64,000 bases of DNA. It comes from Dama dama. Taxonomy: Eukaryota > Chordata > Mammalia > Artiodactyla > Cervidae. Location: NCBI RefSeq assembly GCF_033118175.1, contig NC_083714.1, forward strand, positions 15,934,001 to 15,998,000. The letters run 5' to 3'. Positions 23,236-34,213 of this stretch are shown in pieces. Position numbers and translations under genes: made by a program. Every line of letters begins with the position of its first letter. Within the stretch, counting starts at the first letter, position 1. The notes under the pieces are model-generated. The model was given only the letters and a program-made list of their open reading frames with translations. It did no database searches and was not told where the DNA came from.

Positions 23236-23971
23236 CCTCTGGAACAGTTAGAAGATGCCAAAGGTCAACACAGCTGGTTACTAATTAAAATGGCAAAGAC
23301 AGACTTGAATCAGTAATATACTATCGCAACAGGGATAAGAATCCAGTGTGAACTGAACTCAACTTTGGTTTATACAGAAGTGACTGAGAGTTTTAAAGGG
23401 AGAATGAGGGAATAGGGAGGGGAGTGAGTAAGGGCTCAGCAGAGTCAGGGAAGTGAAAAATTACAAAAGGTCGGAAGAGACTCTTGGTCTATGAGAAACC
23501 TATCTGGTTTTGCTAACTGGCCCTTATTGAAGTTAGGCTTCTCTCGCCCCTGCAGAGACTGGGGGACAGGAGTGCTATCTTCAGATGTTGCTGGAACAAA
23601 CTGGATTCTTTTGGCAGACTTGGGTTTTCTCAGGCAAGCACTGTAAGGGGATCTAGGATCATCCTAAGAATGTGACTTTGTGCTGTTAGAAATGATGTTA
23701 ATGTTTTCTTCAATTCTTTATAGGCTAAGATTGAGGTCTAGTCAAGAAAGAGCTCAGAGGACCCTGGATAGGGTTTGGTCAAGGAGAGAATCTTTGTCAA
23801 TGATTGCCTCATATTTTGCTAGAAGAGTGCGGGAAAGCAAACCCTTGTACACTTGTGCACTAGTGTAAGATATTTTTTAAGACAGAATCTTTTAGAATTT
23901 ATCTTGAAGGCTTTCCATTCTGCACCAGAAACCTCCACTATCCTCCAAGAAAAGGAAAAAAAAAAAAAAAA
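23236..23971 (+). mobile_element. Unclassified retroelement unit with A-rich end
   Basis: About 735 bases unlike L1 interrupt the L1M and end in an A run (about 23949-23971). Phrases such as 'gggatctaggatcatcctaa' and 'gaaacctccactatcctcc' I recall as highly repeated in cattle, perhaps from an ERV. Some L1M sequence between its flanks is missing, so the insertion came with a deletion or a later loss. Family and left border are uncertain. Confidence 0.45.
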
Positions 23972-24565
23972 GATATGATCCTAGAACTGGAATTACTGTG
24001 ATGTAAGGTATGGCATCTTCAGTATTATCAAATGACTGTCCAAAATAGTTGTAATTTTCTTATATTCCTACCAGAAATGCATAAGAGATTTAATTTCCCC
24101 AAACCCTCACCAGCCCTTTGATCCAAAAGATCCCAATTAGAATTAAGACAAAAAAGAGGAGTCATGCAAGTGCATGGTGAGATTCTATCTTTGCTTAAAA
24201 ATTTGATACTTTGTTTATCATGGATTTTTTGCATAAATTTTAAGTTTTTAAAATATTGTTTATGTTGACTGAGTTTTTTGGTGCTCCCTTACATTTTGTG
24301 CCTGAGGAGAGAGTGCCTCACTTACCTCCTACCCTGTTCAATGTTAGTGAATTTATTCCTTTTCACCATTTTAATGGATACAAAATTGACCTTCATTATC
24401 CTAACTTGCACTTGCCTGATTATTAGTGAACTCAAGTAAGTTTTCTTATGTTTATTTCACCATCTAGGTTTATTCTCCAAAGTAGCTGTACATATCCTCT
24501 AATCAATTTTCTATTGTGTAGTTTGCCTTCTCTTTATTAATTTATAGAATATATACATATTCCGC

Positions 24566-24800
24566 TGGGCTTCCCAGGTGGCACTAGTGGTAAATAACCT
24601 GCCTGCCAATGCAGGTAGATGTAAGAGACACAAGTTCTAACCCTGGGTTGGGACGATCCCCTGGAGGGAGGGTACGGCAATCCCCTCCCGTGTTCTTGCC
24701 TGGAGAATCCCATGGACGAGGAGCCTGATCAGCTGCAGTCCATAGGGTCGCACAGAGTCAGACACAACTAAAGCAACTTAGAATCCATTCACATACATGC
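24566..24800 (+). mobile_element. Bov-tA SINE with TSD
   Basis: It has a tRNA-like head ('ggcttcccaggtggcac'), 'gcctgccaatgcagg', 'gttcttgcctggagaatccc' and tail 'agagtcagacacaac'. A 15-bp duplication with two changes, 'atatacatattccgc' at 24551-24565 and 'atatacatgttctgc' at 24801-24815, brackets the element plus its 3' tail. Confidence 0.9.
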
Positions 24801-25544
24801 ATATACATGTTCTGCATTAAAAAATATCTTTGTTAGCTATATGCATTACATATATCTTCTCTCAATCTGTAACTGGGCTCTTCATTTGCTTTATGGTGTG
24901 TTTTAGTCAAATAGAAGTTTGTAATATAATTTTAATGTGATCAAAGTCATCCATCTCTTCATTTCTAATCTGTGCTTTTCAGTGTGTTTTATTTAAAACA
25001 TTTTTTCAACCCCACTATCAAAGCTCTTCTCCCCTCTTTCCTTCTGAAAGTTTTACTTTTCTTACTTACCTCTTTAATTCAGCAGGATGAAGTAGGAATC
25101 TAATTTTGTCTTTCTTTCATATAGATAGCTAGTTGCCCCAAATAAATTTATTCAATAGTTCATCCCATTTTTCTTAATTGATTTATAATGGAATATATTC
25201 ATAGATAAAACTCATATAAAATGGGGATGTTTCTGTGTTTTCTCTTACATTCTATTAGTCCATCCATATATCAAAACTACACTTAAAAAATTATAGTTTT
25301 TGTTATAATTGTTCTATTTTATTATGTTATTGTTGTTAATCTCTTGCAATCTCTAATTTATAAATAAACTTTAACACAGGTCTATATTATAGGAAAAAAT
25401 TATATATACATGGAATTCAGTATTATCCACAGTTTAATGCTTCCCATGGGGGTCCTAGAACCTATCCCCCACAAGTGAAGGGCAACTGCTATACAAAACT
25501 CTGCTTTATAATCTTGATTTCATGGTAGGTAAGTCCTCTGTTTA

Positions 25545-25575
25545 TTATTATTGTTATCATCATCATCATCATCAC
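25545..25575. repeat. (TTA)n-(TCA)n simple repeat
   Basis: 'ttattattattgtta' passes into about seven 'tca' units. Confidence 0.8.
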
Positions 25576-25830
25576 CATTGAGTGTTATCCTGACTGCTCT
25601 TGGCCTTTTACTATTCTTTAATATAAATTTCAGGACAAACTTTTGAAGGAAAAATTTTGTTTTAATTATATTTTGGATTTATAGATTAATTTGATGGAAA
25701 TTACAATCTTCATGATATTTTCCCATCTGTGAACATGGCACATGAACATTTAAAATTCTCCATCTATTTATATGTATTTTATGATTTTAACAATATTTTA
25801 TGATTTTCTTCGTAAAAGTCTTATACTTCT

Positions 25831-27076
25831 TTTAAAATATATTTTATAATATTTTTTCTTTTTATAAATTAAAAAAAATAATTTTAACACCAAGAATATT
25901 TTGTATTGAGGTATAGCCAATTTAACAATGTTGTGGTAGTTTCAGGTAAATAGCAAAGTGACTCAGCCATACATAAACATGTATCCATTCTCCCCCAAAC
26001 TCCCCTCCCATCCAGGCTGGCACATAGTATTGAGCAGAGTTCTGTGTGCTATACAATATCTATTTATTGATTATCCATTTTAAGTATAGCAGTGTGTACA
26101 TGACCTTCTCAAAGTCCCTAACTATCCCTTCCCCTGGCAACCATAAAATTGTTTTCTAAGTCTGTGAGTCTCTTTCTGTTTTGTAAGTAAGTTCATTTGT
26201 ATCATTTGTTTTTAGATTCCACATATAAGAGACGTCATATGATATTTTCCCTTCTCTGTCTGACTTCCTTCACTCAGTATGACACTCTTTAGGCCCATCC
26301 ATGTTGCTGCAAATGGCATTATTTCGTCCTTTTCAATGGTTGAGTAATATGCCATTGTATATATGTATCACATCTTCTTTATCCATTCCTCTGTTGATGG
26401 AATTGGTTGCTTCCATGTCTTGGCTACTGTAAACAGTGCTGCAGTGAACATTGGGATGCACATATCTTTTGGGGCCATGTTTTTCTCCAGATATATGCTC
26501 TAGCATGGGATTGCAGGGTCATATGGTAGCTCTATTTTTAGATTTTTAAGGAACCTCCATACTGTTCTCCATAGTGGCTGTATTGATTTACATTCCTACC
26601 AATAGTGCTGGATGATTCCCTCCTCTCCATACCCTTTCCAACATTTGTTGTCTGTGGATTTTTTGATGATAGCCATTCTGACCGGTGTGAGGTGATATCT
26701 CATAGTTTTGATTTGCATTTCTCTAATAACTAGCAATGTTGAACATCTTTTCATGTGCCTATTGGCCATCTGTATGTCCTCTTTGGCGAAATGTCTATTC
26801 AGGTCTTCTGCCCATTTCTTGAGTGGATTGTTTGTTTTGATGTTATTGTGTTATAAGCTGTTTAAAAATTTTGGAGACTAATCCCTTATTGGTCATATCA
26901 TTTGCAAATATTTTCTCCCAATCTGTGGGTTGTCTTTTTGTTTTGTTTATTGTTTCCTTTGATGTGCAAAAGCTTTTGAGTTTAAGCAGGTCCCATTTGT
27001 TTATTTTTGCTTTTATTTCCATTATCCTGGGAGATGGATCTACAAAGATGTTACTGTGATTATGTTTGAGTGTTCA
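25831..27076 (-). mobile_element. L1 3' end and ORF2 C-terminus, antisense, with TSD
   Basis: The antisense 3' UTR ('ttgaggtatagccaattt') and ORF2 C-terminus lie inside the L1M. A 14-bp duplication with one change, 'agtcttatacttct' at 25817-25830 and 'agtgttatacttct' at 27077-27090, marks the borders. The L1M resumes immediately outside. Reading frames are broken. Confidence 0.85.
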
Positions 27077-27524
27077 AGTGTTATACTTCTATTGTGAGAT
27101 TTATTAATACTTGTTGCCTTCTTTTTCTACTGTAAATAGTGTCCATTTTTGTTATTTTTCTTTTAAACTATTTGTTGCTGAGATACAAAAACACAATCTT
27201 TGTACATTAATTGTTTACTTAATATTTTAGTTTTAAAAGTTTATAGTTTTTCCTTGGGTTTTCTGTGTAGATGATCGCATTATTTCCAAATAACGTCAGT
27301 TTTATTTTTTGTTTTCTATACTGAAATAATATATATTTTTCCTTGTGTAGTTGTGTTGGACAGGTCTTCCAATATAATACCGAATAAATGCATGCTAGCA
27401 GGCATTCTTTATTTATTCTTGGCTTTTAGGCAAATAAGTATTTCAAAAGTATCACAAATTATGGTTCTTATATGTTTTCCAAAAGTTTACTTTTATCAAG
27501 TTAAGCAAATTAACTTTTTAAAAG

Positions 27525-27895
27525 ACTATTTTTCTAGAGTAGTTTTAAATTTACATCAAAATTGAGAGGGAGATATAGAGATATACCCTCAGCCCCCACA
27601 CATACATAGCCTCCCCTATTATCAATATCATTCACCAGAATGGTATATTTTTTTTAAGCAAGGATGGACTTACCTCTGCACATTGTAATCACCCAAAGTC
27701 CATAGTCTACCTTAGAATTCACTCTAAGTAAACACTCTAAGTATAACACTAAAATGTAGTGTTATACATTTTATGGGTTTGGACAAATGCACAGTGACAT
27801 ATATTTATCATTGTAATATACAGAGTATTTTCACCACCTTAAAAATCCTCTCTGCTCTCCCTGTTCATCCCTATCACTACTGGCAATCACTGATA
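27525..27895 (-). mobile_element. L1MB-like 3' UTR, antisense
   Basis: 'tagagtagttttaaatttac', 'cacatacatagcctccc', 'cacccaaagtccatagtcta' and 'gggtttggacaaatgcac' are the antisense of an L1MB/MC-type 3' UTR. It splits the L1M RT region. Confidence 0.65.
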
Positions 27896-28599
27896 TTTTG
27901 GTCTCCATAGTTTGTACTTTGAGAAAGTTAGTTTTTATTTTCAGTTTTCTGAGTGTTTTTATGCTGAAAGTGTGTTGATATTTATCAATGACTTTTCCTG
28001 CATTTCATCAAATTGTTTTTGTTTGATCCTATAGCATTAAAAAACATTAAATACCTCTTTTTTTCTTCTTGAATATTAAACCCTTCTTTCTGTTTTCAGA
28101 TATGCCACATTTGGTCATGATGTAATACACAGATGGATTCATTTTGTAATATTTTATTTAGTATTTATGTGTCTATGTTCATAATTCAGTTTGGCTTATA
28201 ATTGTTCACATTCCTTCTCTCCTTTTCTGCTTTTGATGTCAAAGCTAAATTAGGCTCTTTAGAGAATTGAATACTTTTTCTGAAACATTTATGTAAATTA
28301 GAGATTATGTGTTCTTTGAAAGTTTGTATTTTGAAATTTTGTTGGAGTAGATTTTTAACTATTTATTCAAGTTTCAAACAATAATTATAGAGCTAGTCAG
28401 ATTTCCTGTTTCTCTGTGGGTCAGTTTGAAGAGAATTTTCCTTGAGTTTAGTTTTATTAGCATACAGTTCTTCATAGTCCTCTCTTTTGACAGTTAAAAC
28501 TATTCTCACTAAAAAAAATGCATTCAATTACAATGCTGGGTACCTGTCATTATACATCTGTTTAATGCAAAGGCATTCTGTTTAATGAAAAATGCCAAG

Positions 28600-28983
28600 C
28601 TTTGGAGACAGTAAAAAGATCAGTGGTTACCAGGACCTGGGGAGGGGGTGGGGTAAGGATGAACAGGCAGAGCAAAGAGAATTTTTAGGGCAGTGAAAAT
28701 ACTCTCTATGATACCGTAATGATGGATACATGGTCATTATCATTTATTCAAGCCCATAGATTGTACAACAGGAAGAATGACAACTTTTGTAAACTATGCA
28801 CTTTGAACAATTATGATGGCTCAGTGTAGTCTCATTGATTGTCACAAATGTGCCACTCTAGTGGGGGATGTCAGTAGTGGGGGAGGCTGTGTATGTGTGG
28901 GGAGACAGGAGGTATATGGGAACTTTCTGTACCTTTTATTTAGTTTTGCTGTGATCATAAAATATCTCTGAAAATAAAATATG
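28600..28983 (+). mobile_element. L1MB/MC-like 3' UTR, sense
   Basis: 'gagacagtaaaaagatcagt', 'ggttaccaggacc', 'tatgataccgtaatgatgg', 'tgtgtggggagacagg' and 'aaaataaaat' end follow the same 3' UTR type as 27525-27895 but on the other strand. The pair forms an imperfect inverted repeat about 0.7 kb apart. Confidence 0.65.
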
Positions 28984-29029
28984 TTATGCATTTAATTATG
29001 GGTGAAATTAAGCATTTATATATTTAAAA

Positions 29030-30052
29030 GCCACTTTAAATATTTTTGTGAACTGCATGTCCAAGTGGTTTGTCCATTGTTAATGGAATTGTCTGTGTTT
29101 TCTGACAGATTTCTCAGAATTTTTTTTTTTTTTTTTTTTGCACTGCATGACGGGTGAGATCTTAGTTCCCTGACCAGGGACTGAACCCATGCCCCCTGCA
29201 TTGGAATCACAGAATCCTAACTGCTGGACCACCAGGGAATTCCTTTAGAACTCTTTATATATAAATGGAATTAGACCTTTTCCTATATTGTAAATATTGT
29301 TTCATTTTTATTTTGAAGTCTAGGATAGGTTTCCTGTCAGAAGTTCAAAATTTTTCTGTATTCAAGTCTATCAGTCTTTTACTACATGATTCTTAGGTTC
29401 TGTGTGTTGCTTAGAAAAGCTTTATTCAATATTAATTATTTTATAAATACTCTGACATATTTCCATTTATTATCTTTATTATCTTATTTTTTTATATTTA
29501 AAGCTTTTATTCTCTGGAGTATTTTTGGTTAGGGAGAGTCAATTTAATAACAATGGATAATATGAGTTATCAATAAATTATCCATTCAATAACATCAGTT
29601 ATTGAATAATTCACTTGCTGACAGATTTTAAGTACCATCTATAGAGTATAAATCTCCTATGTGTATAGGGGCTCTTTCTGGATCCACTGTTCTATTACTT
29701 TGACAGCTTGTTTTCTTATTAGCCAATCCTGTATTGTTGTAATTACCATGGTTTTATAATATTTTCTTCATTTCTTTTCTGGCTAGTCTTGAATGTTTAT
29801 TTTTCCCTATGAACTTGATACCTTCTTGTCTAAATCTAAAATGTCCTGTTGGTATTTTCATTTGCATCACATTTAAATTAATAGGATAAATTTTAAACTA
29901 ATATGTAAATTGTTAGCTTACAATATTGAGTTTTTATATTCAAGAACAATGTGTCTATTTGTGCAAATTTTGTTTTAATCCTCTCAGTAATACTCTAACG
30001 TGGTCTTCATAGAAATCTTTTATGCTTTTCTTTAATATGTTCTAAATGGAAT
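29030..30052 (-). mobile_element. Second L1M fragment, antisense
   Basis: Degenerate antisense L1M ORF2 sequence ('tttgtccattgttaatgg', 'actctttatatata', 'ctgttctattactttgac') lies on both sides of the CHR-2 SINE at 29120-29243. It matches about the same region as 24.4-25.2 kb, so it is a separate copy. Confidence 0.5.
29120..29243 (-). mobile_element. CHR-2-type tRNA-Glu SINE, antisense
   Basis: About 20 T at the left, then 'gatcttagttccctgaccag', 'gggactgaacccatgcc' (antisense B box) and 'ggaccaccagggaattcc'. It interrupts the L1M fragment. Confidence 0.85.
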
Positions 30053-30215
30053 ATTTATTCTATTTCAGTTCAGTTCAGTCACTCACTCATGTCCGACTCT
30101 TTGCAACCCCATGGACTGCAGCACACCACCCCTCCCTGTCCATCACCAACTCCTGGAATTTTCTCAAACTCATGTCCATTGAGTAGGTGATGCCATCCAA
30201 GCATCTCATCCTCTG

Positions 30216-30735
30216 TCATCCCCTTTTCCTCCCGCCTTCAATCCCTCCCACCATCAGGGTCTTTTCCAATAAGTCAGCTCTTCGTATCAGGTGACCAAAG
30301 TATTGGAGTTTCAGCTTTAGCACCAGTCCTTCCAATGAATATTCAGGACTGATTTCCTTTGGGATGGACTGGTTGGATTTCCTTGCAGTCCAAGGGACTC
30401 TCAAGAGTTTTCTCCAATACCACAGTTCAAAAGCAACAATTCTTCGGTGCTCAGCTTTCGTTATAGTCCAATTCTCACTTCCATGCATGACTACTGCAAA
30501 AACCATAGCTTTGACTAGATGGACTTTTGTTGGCAAAGTAATGTCTCTGCTTTTTTAATATGCTGTCTAGGTTGGCCATAACTTTTCTTCCAAGGAGCAA
30601 GCATCTTTGAATTTCATGGCTGCAGTCACCATCTGCAGTGATTTTGGAGCACCCCTCCCCCCAAAAAAAGTCTGTCACTGTTTCCACTGTTTCCCCATCT
30701 ATTTGCCATGAAGTGATGGGACCGGATGCCATGAT
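30216..30735 (-). pseudogene. BovB ORF C-terminal remnant
   Basis: Minus-strand frames encode the BovB polyprotein downstream of RT: 'SWQIDGETVETVTDF' (30475-30732) and 'NWTITKAEHRRI...WYWRKLLRVPWT' pieces (30216-30536) in a different frame. The block nearest the RT core lies beyond the L1 at 32517-32636 ('LRYADDTTLMAEA', with YADD intact at 32612-32623). The endonuclease and most of RT are absent through 5' truncation. Frameshift and L1 insertion prevent function. Confidence 0.85.
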
Positions 30736-30760
30736 CTTTGTTTTCTGAATGTTGAGTTTT

Positions 30761-32515
30761 GTTTGTTTGTTTGTTTCTTTTTTTTTTTTTCATTTATTTT
30801 TATTAGTTGGACTCTAATTACTTTACAATATTGTAGTGGTTTTTGTCATACATTGACATGAATTAGCCATGGATTTACATGTATTCCCCATCCCGCTCCC
30901 CCCTCCCACCTACCTCTCTACCCAATCCCTCTGGGTCTTCCCAGTGCACCAGGTCCGAGTACTTGTCTCATGCATCCAACCTGGGCTGGTGATCTGTTTC
31001 ACTATAGATAATATACATGTTTCGATGCTGTTCTCTTGAAACATCCCACACTCGCCTTCTCCCACAGGGTCCAAAAGTCCGTTCTGTACATCTGTGTCTC
31101 TTTTTCTGTTTTACATATAGAGTTATCATTACCATCTTTCTAAATTCCATATATATGTGTTAGTATACTGTAATGGTCTTTATCTTTCTGGCTTATGTCA
31201 CTCTGTATAATGGGCTCCAGTTTCATCCATCTCATTAGAACTGATTCAAATGAATTCTTTTTAATGGCTGAGTAATATTCCATTGTGTATATGTACCACA
31301 GCTTCCTTATCCATTCGTCTGCTGATGGGCATCTAGGTTGTTTCCATGTCCTGGCTATTATAAACAGTGCTGTGATGAACATTGGGGTGCATGTGTCTCT
31401 TTCAGATCTGGTTTCCTTGGTGTGTATGCCCTGAAGTGGGATTGCTGGGTCATACGGCAGTTCTATTTCCAGTTTTTTAAGAAATCTCCACACTGTTTTC
31501 CATAGCGGCTGTACCAGTCTGCATTCCCACCAACAATCTATAGATTCAATGCAATCCCTATCAAGCTACCTACGGTATTTTTCACAGAACTAGAACAAAT
31601 AATTTCACAATTTGTATGGAAATACAAAAAACCTCGAATAGCCAAAGTAATCTTGAGAAAGAAGAATGGAACTGGAGGAATCAACATGCCTGACTTCAGA
31701 CTACACTACAAAGCCACAGTCATCAAGACAGTATGGTACTGGCACAAAGACAGAAATATAGATCAATGGAACAGAATAGAAAGCCCAGAGATAAATCCAT
31801 GAACCTATGGACACCTTATCTTCGACAAAGGAGGCAAGGATATACAATGGAAAAAAGACAACCTCTTTAACAAGTGGTGCTGGGAAAACTGGTCAACCAC
31901 CTGTAAAAGAATGAAACTAGAACACTTTCTAACACCATACACAAAAATAAACTCAAAATGGGTTAAAGATCTAAATGTAAGACCAGAAACTATAAAACTC
32001 CTAGAGGAGAACATAGGCAAAACACTCTCCGACATAAATCACAGCAAGATCCTCTACGACCCACATCCCAGAATATTAGAAACAAAAGCAAAACTAAACA
32101 AATGGGACCTAAAGAAACTTAAAAGCTTTTGCACAACAAAGGAAACTATAAGTAAGGTGAAAAGACAGCCCTCAGATTGGGAGAAAATAATAGCAAATGA
32201 AGCAACAGACAAAGGATTAATCTCAAAAATATACAAGCAACTCCTGCAGCTCAATTCCAGAAAAGTAAATGACCCAATCAAAAAATGGCCAAGGAACTAG
32301 GCAGACATTTCTCCAAAGAAGACATATGGATGGCTGAAAGACACGTGAAAGGATGCTCAACATCACTCATTATCGGAGAAATGCAGGTCAAAACCACAGT
32401 GAGGTACCATTACACACCACTCATGATGGCTGCTATCCAAAAGTCTACAGGCAATGAATGCTGGGGAGGGTGTGGAGAAAAGGGAACCCTCTTGCACTGT
32501 TGGTGGGAATGCAGA
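30761..32515 (-). mobile_element. L1-BT-type LINE with 5' inversion, inside BovB
   Basis: The left part (30761-31535) is antisense L1: poly(T), 3' UTR and ORF2 C-terminus. The right part (31534-32515) is sense L1 covering the adjacent upstream ORF2 region. The parts join over a 2-base overlap 'ca' at 31534-31535. Both parts contain the same ~20 bases of L1 ('ggtgggaatgcagact' type), so the inversion break produced a small duplication. TSD 'ctgaatgttgagtttt' occurs at 30745-30760 and 32516-32531. The target top strand reads TTTT/AAGC, the L1 endonuclease preference. Confidence 0.94.
31140..31493 (-). pseudogene. L1 ORF2p extreme C-terminus (non-inverted part)
   Basis: A 117-codon minus-strand frame with 'QPRCPSADEWIRKLWYIY' and 'MEYYSAIKKNSFES' is the end of L1 ORF2p. 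It is severed from its upstream part by the inversion at 31535. Confidence 0.88.
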
Positions 32516-32533
32516 CTGAATGTTGAGTTTTAA
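31541..32533 (+). pseudogene. L1 ORF2p C-terminal third (inverted part)
   Basis: Sense-strand frames encode the region from 'FNAIPIKLP' through 'INMPDFRLHYKA', 'KINSKWVKDLNVRPET' (31911-32300) to 'CWGGCGEKGTLLHCWW' (32285-32533). Frame breaks lie near 31800 and 32295. This is the segment immediately upstream, in L1 order, of the minus-strand piece to its left. Confidence 0.88.
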
Positions 32534-32659
32534 GCCAACTTTTTCACTCTCCTCTTTCACTTTCATCAAGAGGCTTTTTAGTTCTTCTTTGGCTTCTGCC
32601 ATAAGAGTGGTGTCATCTGCATATCTGAGGTTATTGATTTATTCTATTTAGAATTTCTA

Positions 32660-32815
32660 ATGGTATGAAGTTACTGGTTTCTTAATTTGTAAATTAGTGT
32701 TGATAATACTAGGTGCTACTTTCTGGAGTATTACAATGATTGAAGGAAACAATGTATTTAAAGCACTTTGCACGGTGACTGACACATGATAACCACTCAA
32801 TATTTTTAGACAGTT
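32660..32815 (+). mobile_element. MIR SINE 3' half
   Basis: 'ggtttcttaatttgtaaatt', 'gatgattgaag'-like core, 'aaagcactttgcacggtga' and 'gacacatgataaccactcaa' follow the MIR 3' half. Confidence 0.6.
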
Positions 32816-33545
32816 TATTCCTTGACATTATGTAATGAACCTACTGGGGGATATGCAATACAGTGCTACTCAGATATCTGCTTCCTTACTATAGTATCAA
32901 GATTCTGTATGCCTTAGTATCCCCATTGGAAATTGGGACAAGCAATTTCAATCTCCGTTTCAATAACAAGTGGTTGCTAGTGATGAGAATGGCTAATTCT
33001 CTAACCAGTAATCAAAACAAATTTCAGGAATTCTCTCCTGTGTGTTTCTATATTTCTGTCCTGAGTGCCTAATAAAATACCAGATCTAGTATGTTTTCTC
33101 CATACCCATCTCAAACTTCCCTGATTACCAGGAAGATAATAATGTGGAATCTCTAGCTATGGTTGGGAAACATTTTAGTGTAGTTAGCATTAGATGGCAA
33201 TGAAAGGAATTTTGATGAACTGGACAGATGCTTTCTACCTTGGAAGACCTTTTCAATTATTCCTAGTGGTCTGAAATTTTGGTTCTAATGAGGCCAATTC
33301 TTCAAATTTGAGATAGAGAAAAACTTCATGTTTTGACCCACCTGAATGGAAAGCTCTGGGGCTTTTATAGTAGGATACAAAATCATAATTGGATGGAAGG
33401 AAGAACAATTTGTCTAGGTCTGTTGGCTGCAGTATCTAACCTATTTATGCATATCAGCACCAGCTCTAGGAGTCCCTTAAAGGAAATGGATCTGGCTCTT
33501 TGAAGCAAATAAAGCTTTCAAGACTGTTACATGTTCTATGATTTA
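32816..33545. other. Unassigned DNA
   Basis: No gene or known repeat recognised. Confidence 0.45.
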
Positions 33546-33775
33546 TGCTTTTCCCAGGTGTGCAGTGGTAAAGAATCTGCCTGCCAATGCAGGAGACTCA
33601 AGAGGCCTGTCTTCACTCTCTGGCTCAGGAAGATCCTCTGGAGGAGGAAATGGCAACCCACTCCAGTATTCTTCCCTGGAAAATTCCATGGACAGAGGAG
33701 CCTGGTGGGCTACATTCCCTGGGATTGCAAAGGATTGGACACAGTTCTGAGCTACCAAGTACACACATACATACA
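33546..33775 (+). mobile_element. Bov-tA SINE
   Basis: 'cttttcccaggtgtgcagtg', 'gcctgccaatgcaggag', 'cactccagtattcttccctg', 'acagaggagcctggtggg' and tail 'aaaggattggacacag', ending in a short CA-rich stretch. Several overlapping 70-99-codon open frames on both strands here are SINE read-through. Confidence 0.92.
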
Positions 33776-33924
33776 CACACAAAAGCAGGTCCCATTACCT
33801 TTGGAATTCCTCTCTGTCATATCATGGTGACTTTTTATTCTACAATTGAGAAATAGGTCCACAGAAAGAGGATTACAGTAATGTGTGATTAATTCAAAAG
33901 GAAACTTTTGTTGGCTGGCTAAAT

Positions 33925-34213
33925 TTTATTTATTTATTTCATTTATTTTTATTAGTTGGAGGCTAATTACAATGTTGTAGTGGTTTTTGCCATACATTGA
34001 CATGAATCAGCCATGGATTTACATGTGTTCCCCATCCTGAACCCCCCTCCCACCTCCCTCCCCATCCCATCCCTCTGGGTCATCCCAGTTCACCAACCCT
34101 GAGCACTTGTCTCATGCATCCAACCTGGACTGGTGATCTGTTTCACACTTGATAATATACATGTTTCAATGCTATTCTCTCAGATCATCCCACCCTCACC
34201 TTCTCCCATAGAG
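33925..34213 (-). mobile_element. L1-BT-type 3' UTR, severely truncated, antisense
   Basis: 'tttatttatttcatttattt' and 'ttagttggaggctaatta' begin the antisense 3' UTR, which stops at 'cttctcccatagag' after about 290 bases. No ORF2 sequence was copied. Confidence 0.88.

Larger units (their letters stand above)
22630..28500 (-). mobile_element. Ancient L1M host element, antisense, interrupted
   Basis: Antisense L1M sequence appears as consecutive consensus segments at about 22630-23235 (3' UTR), 23972-24565, 24816-25400, 25500-25830, 27091-27520 and 27930-28500 (RT region). The segments run in order, so one element was split. The interruptions are an unclassified unit (23236-23971), a Bov-tA, a younger L1 and an L1MB-like 3' end, each listed separately. 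The 3' UTR carries a TA/TG-rich patch (22880-23000). No usable reading frame survives. Confidence 0.65.
30066..32636 (-). mobile_element. BovB LINE 3' part, antisense, with TSD, split by L1
   Basis: Antisense BovB starts with the typical 'cagttcagtcactcactc' end and runs to just past the reverse transcriptase YADD box. A perfect 13-bp duplication 'atttattctattt' at 30053-30065 and 32637-32649 brackets it. An L1 (30761-32515) is inserted at about BovB position 30760, and BovB continues at 32517. It is 5'-truncated. Confidence 0.92.

Noticed and set aside
25400..25495. Possible Tigger-like DNA transposon scrap ('cctatcccccacaagtgaag')
   Set aside because: Too short and diverged to support; could be chance within or beside the L1M.
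30364..30558. Plus-strand frame over the BovB region, also 59269-59574
   Set aside because: Antisense of the BovB polyprotein C-terminus.
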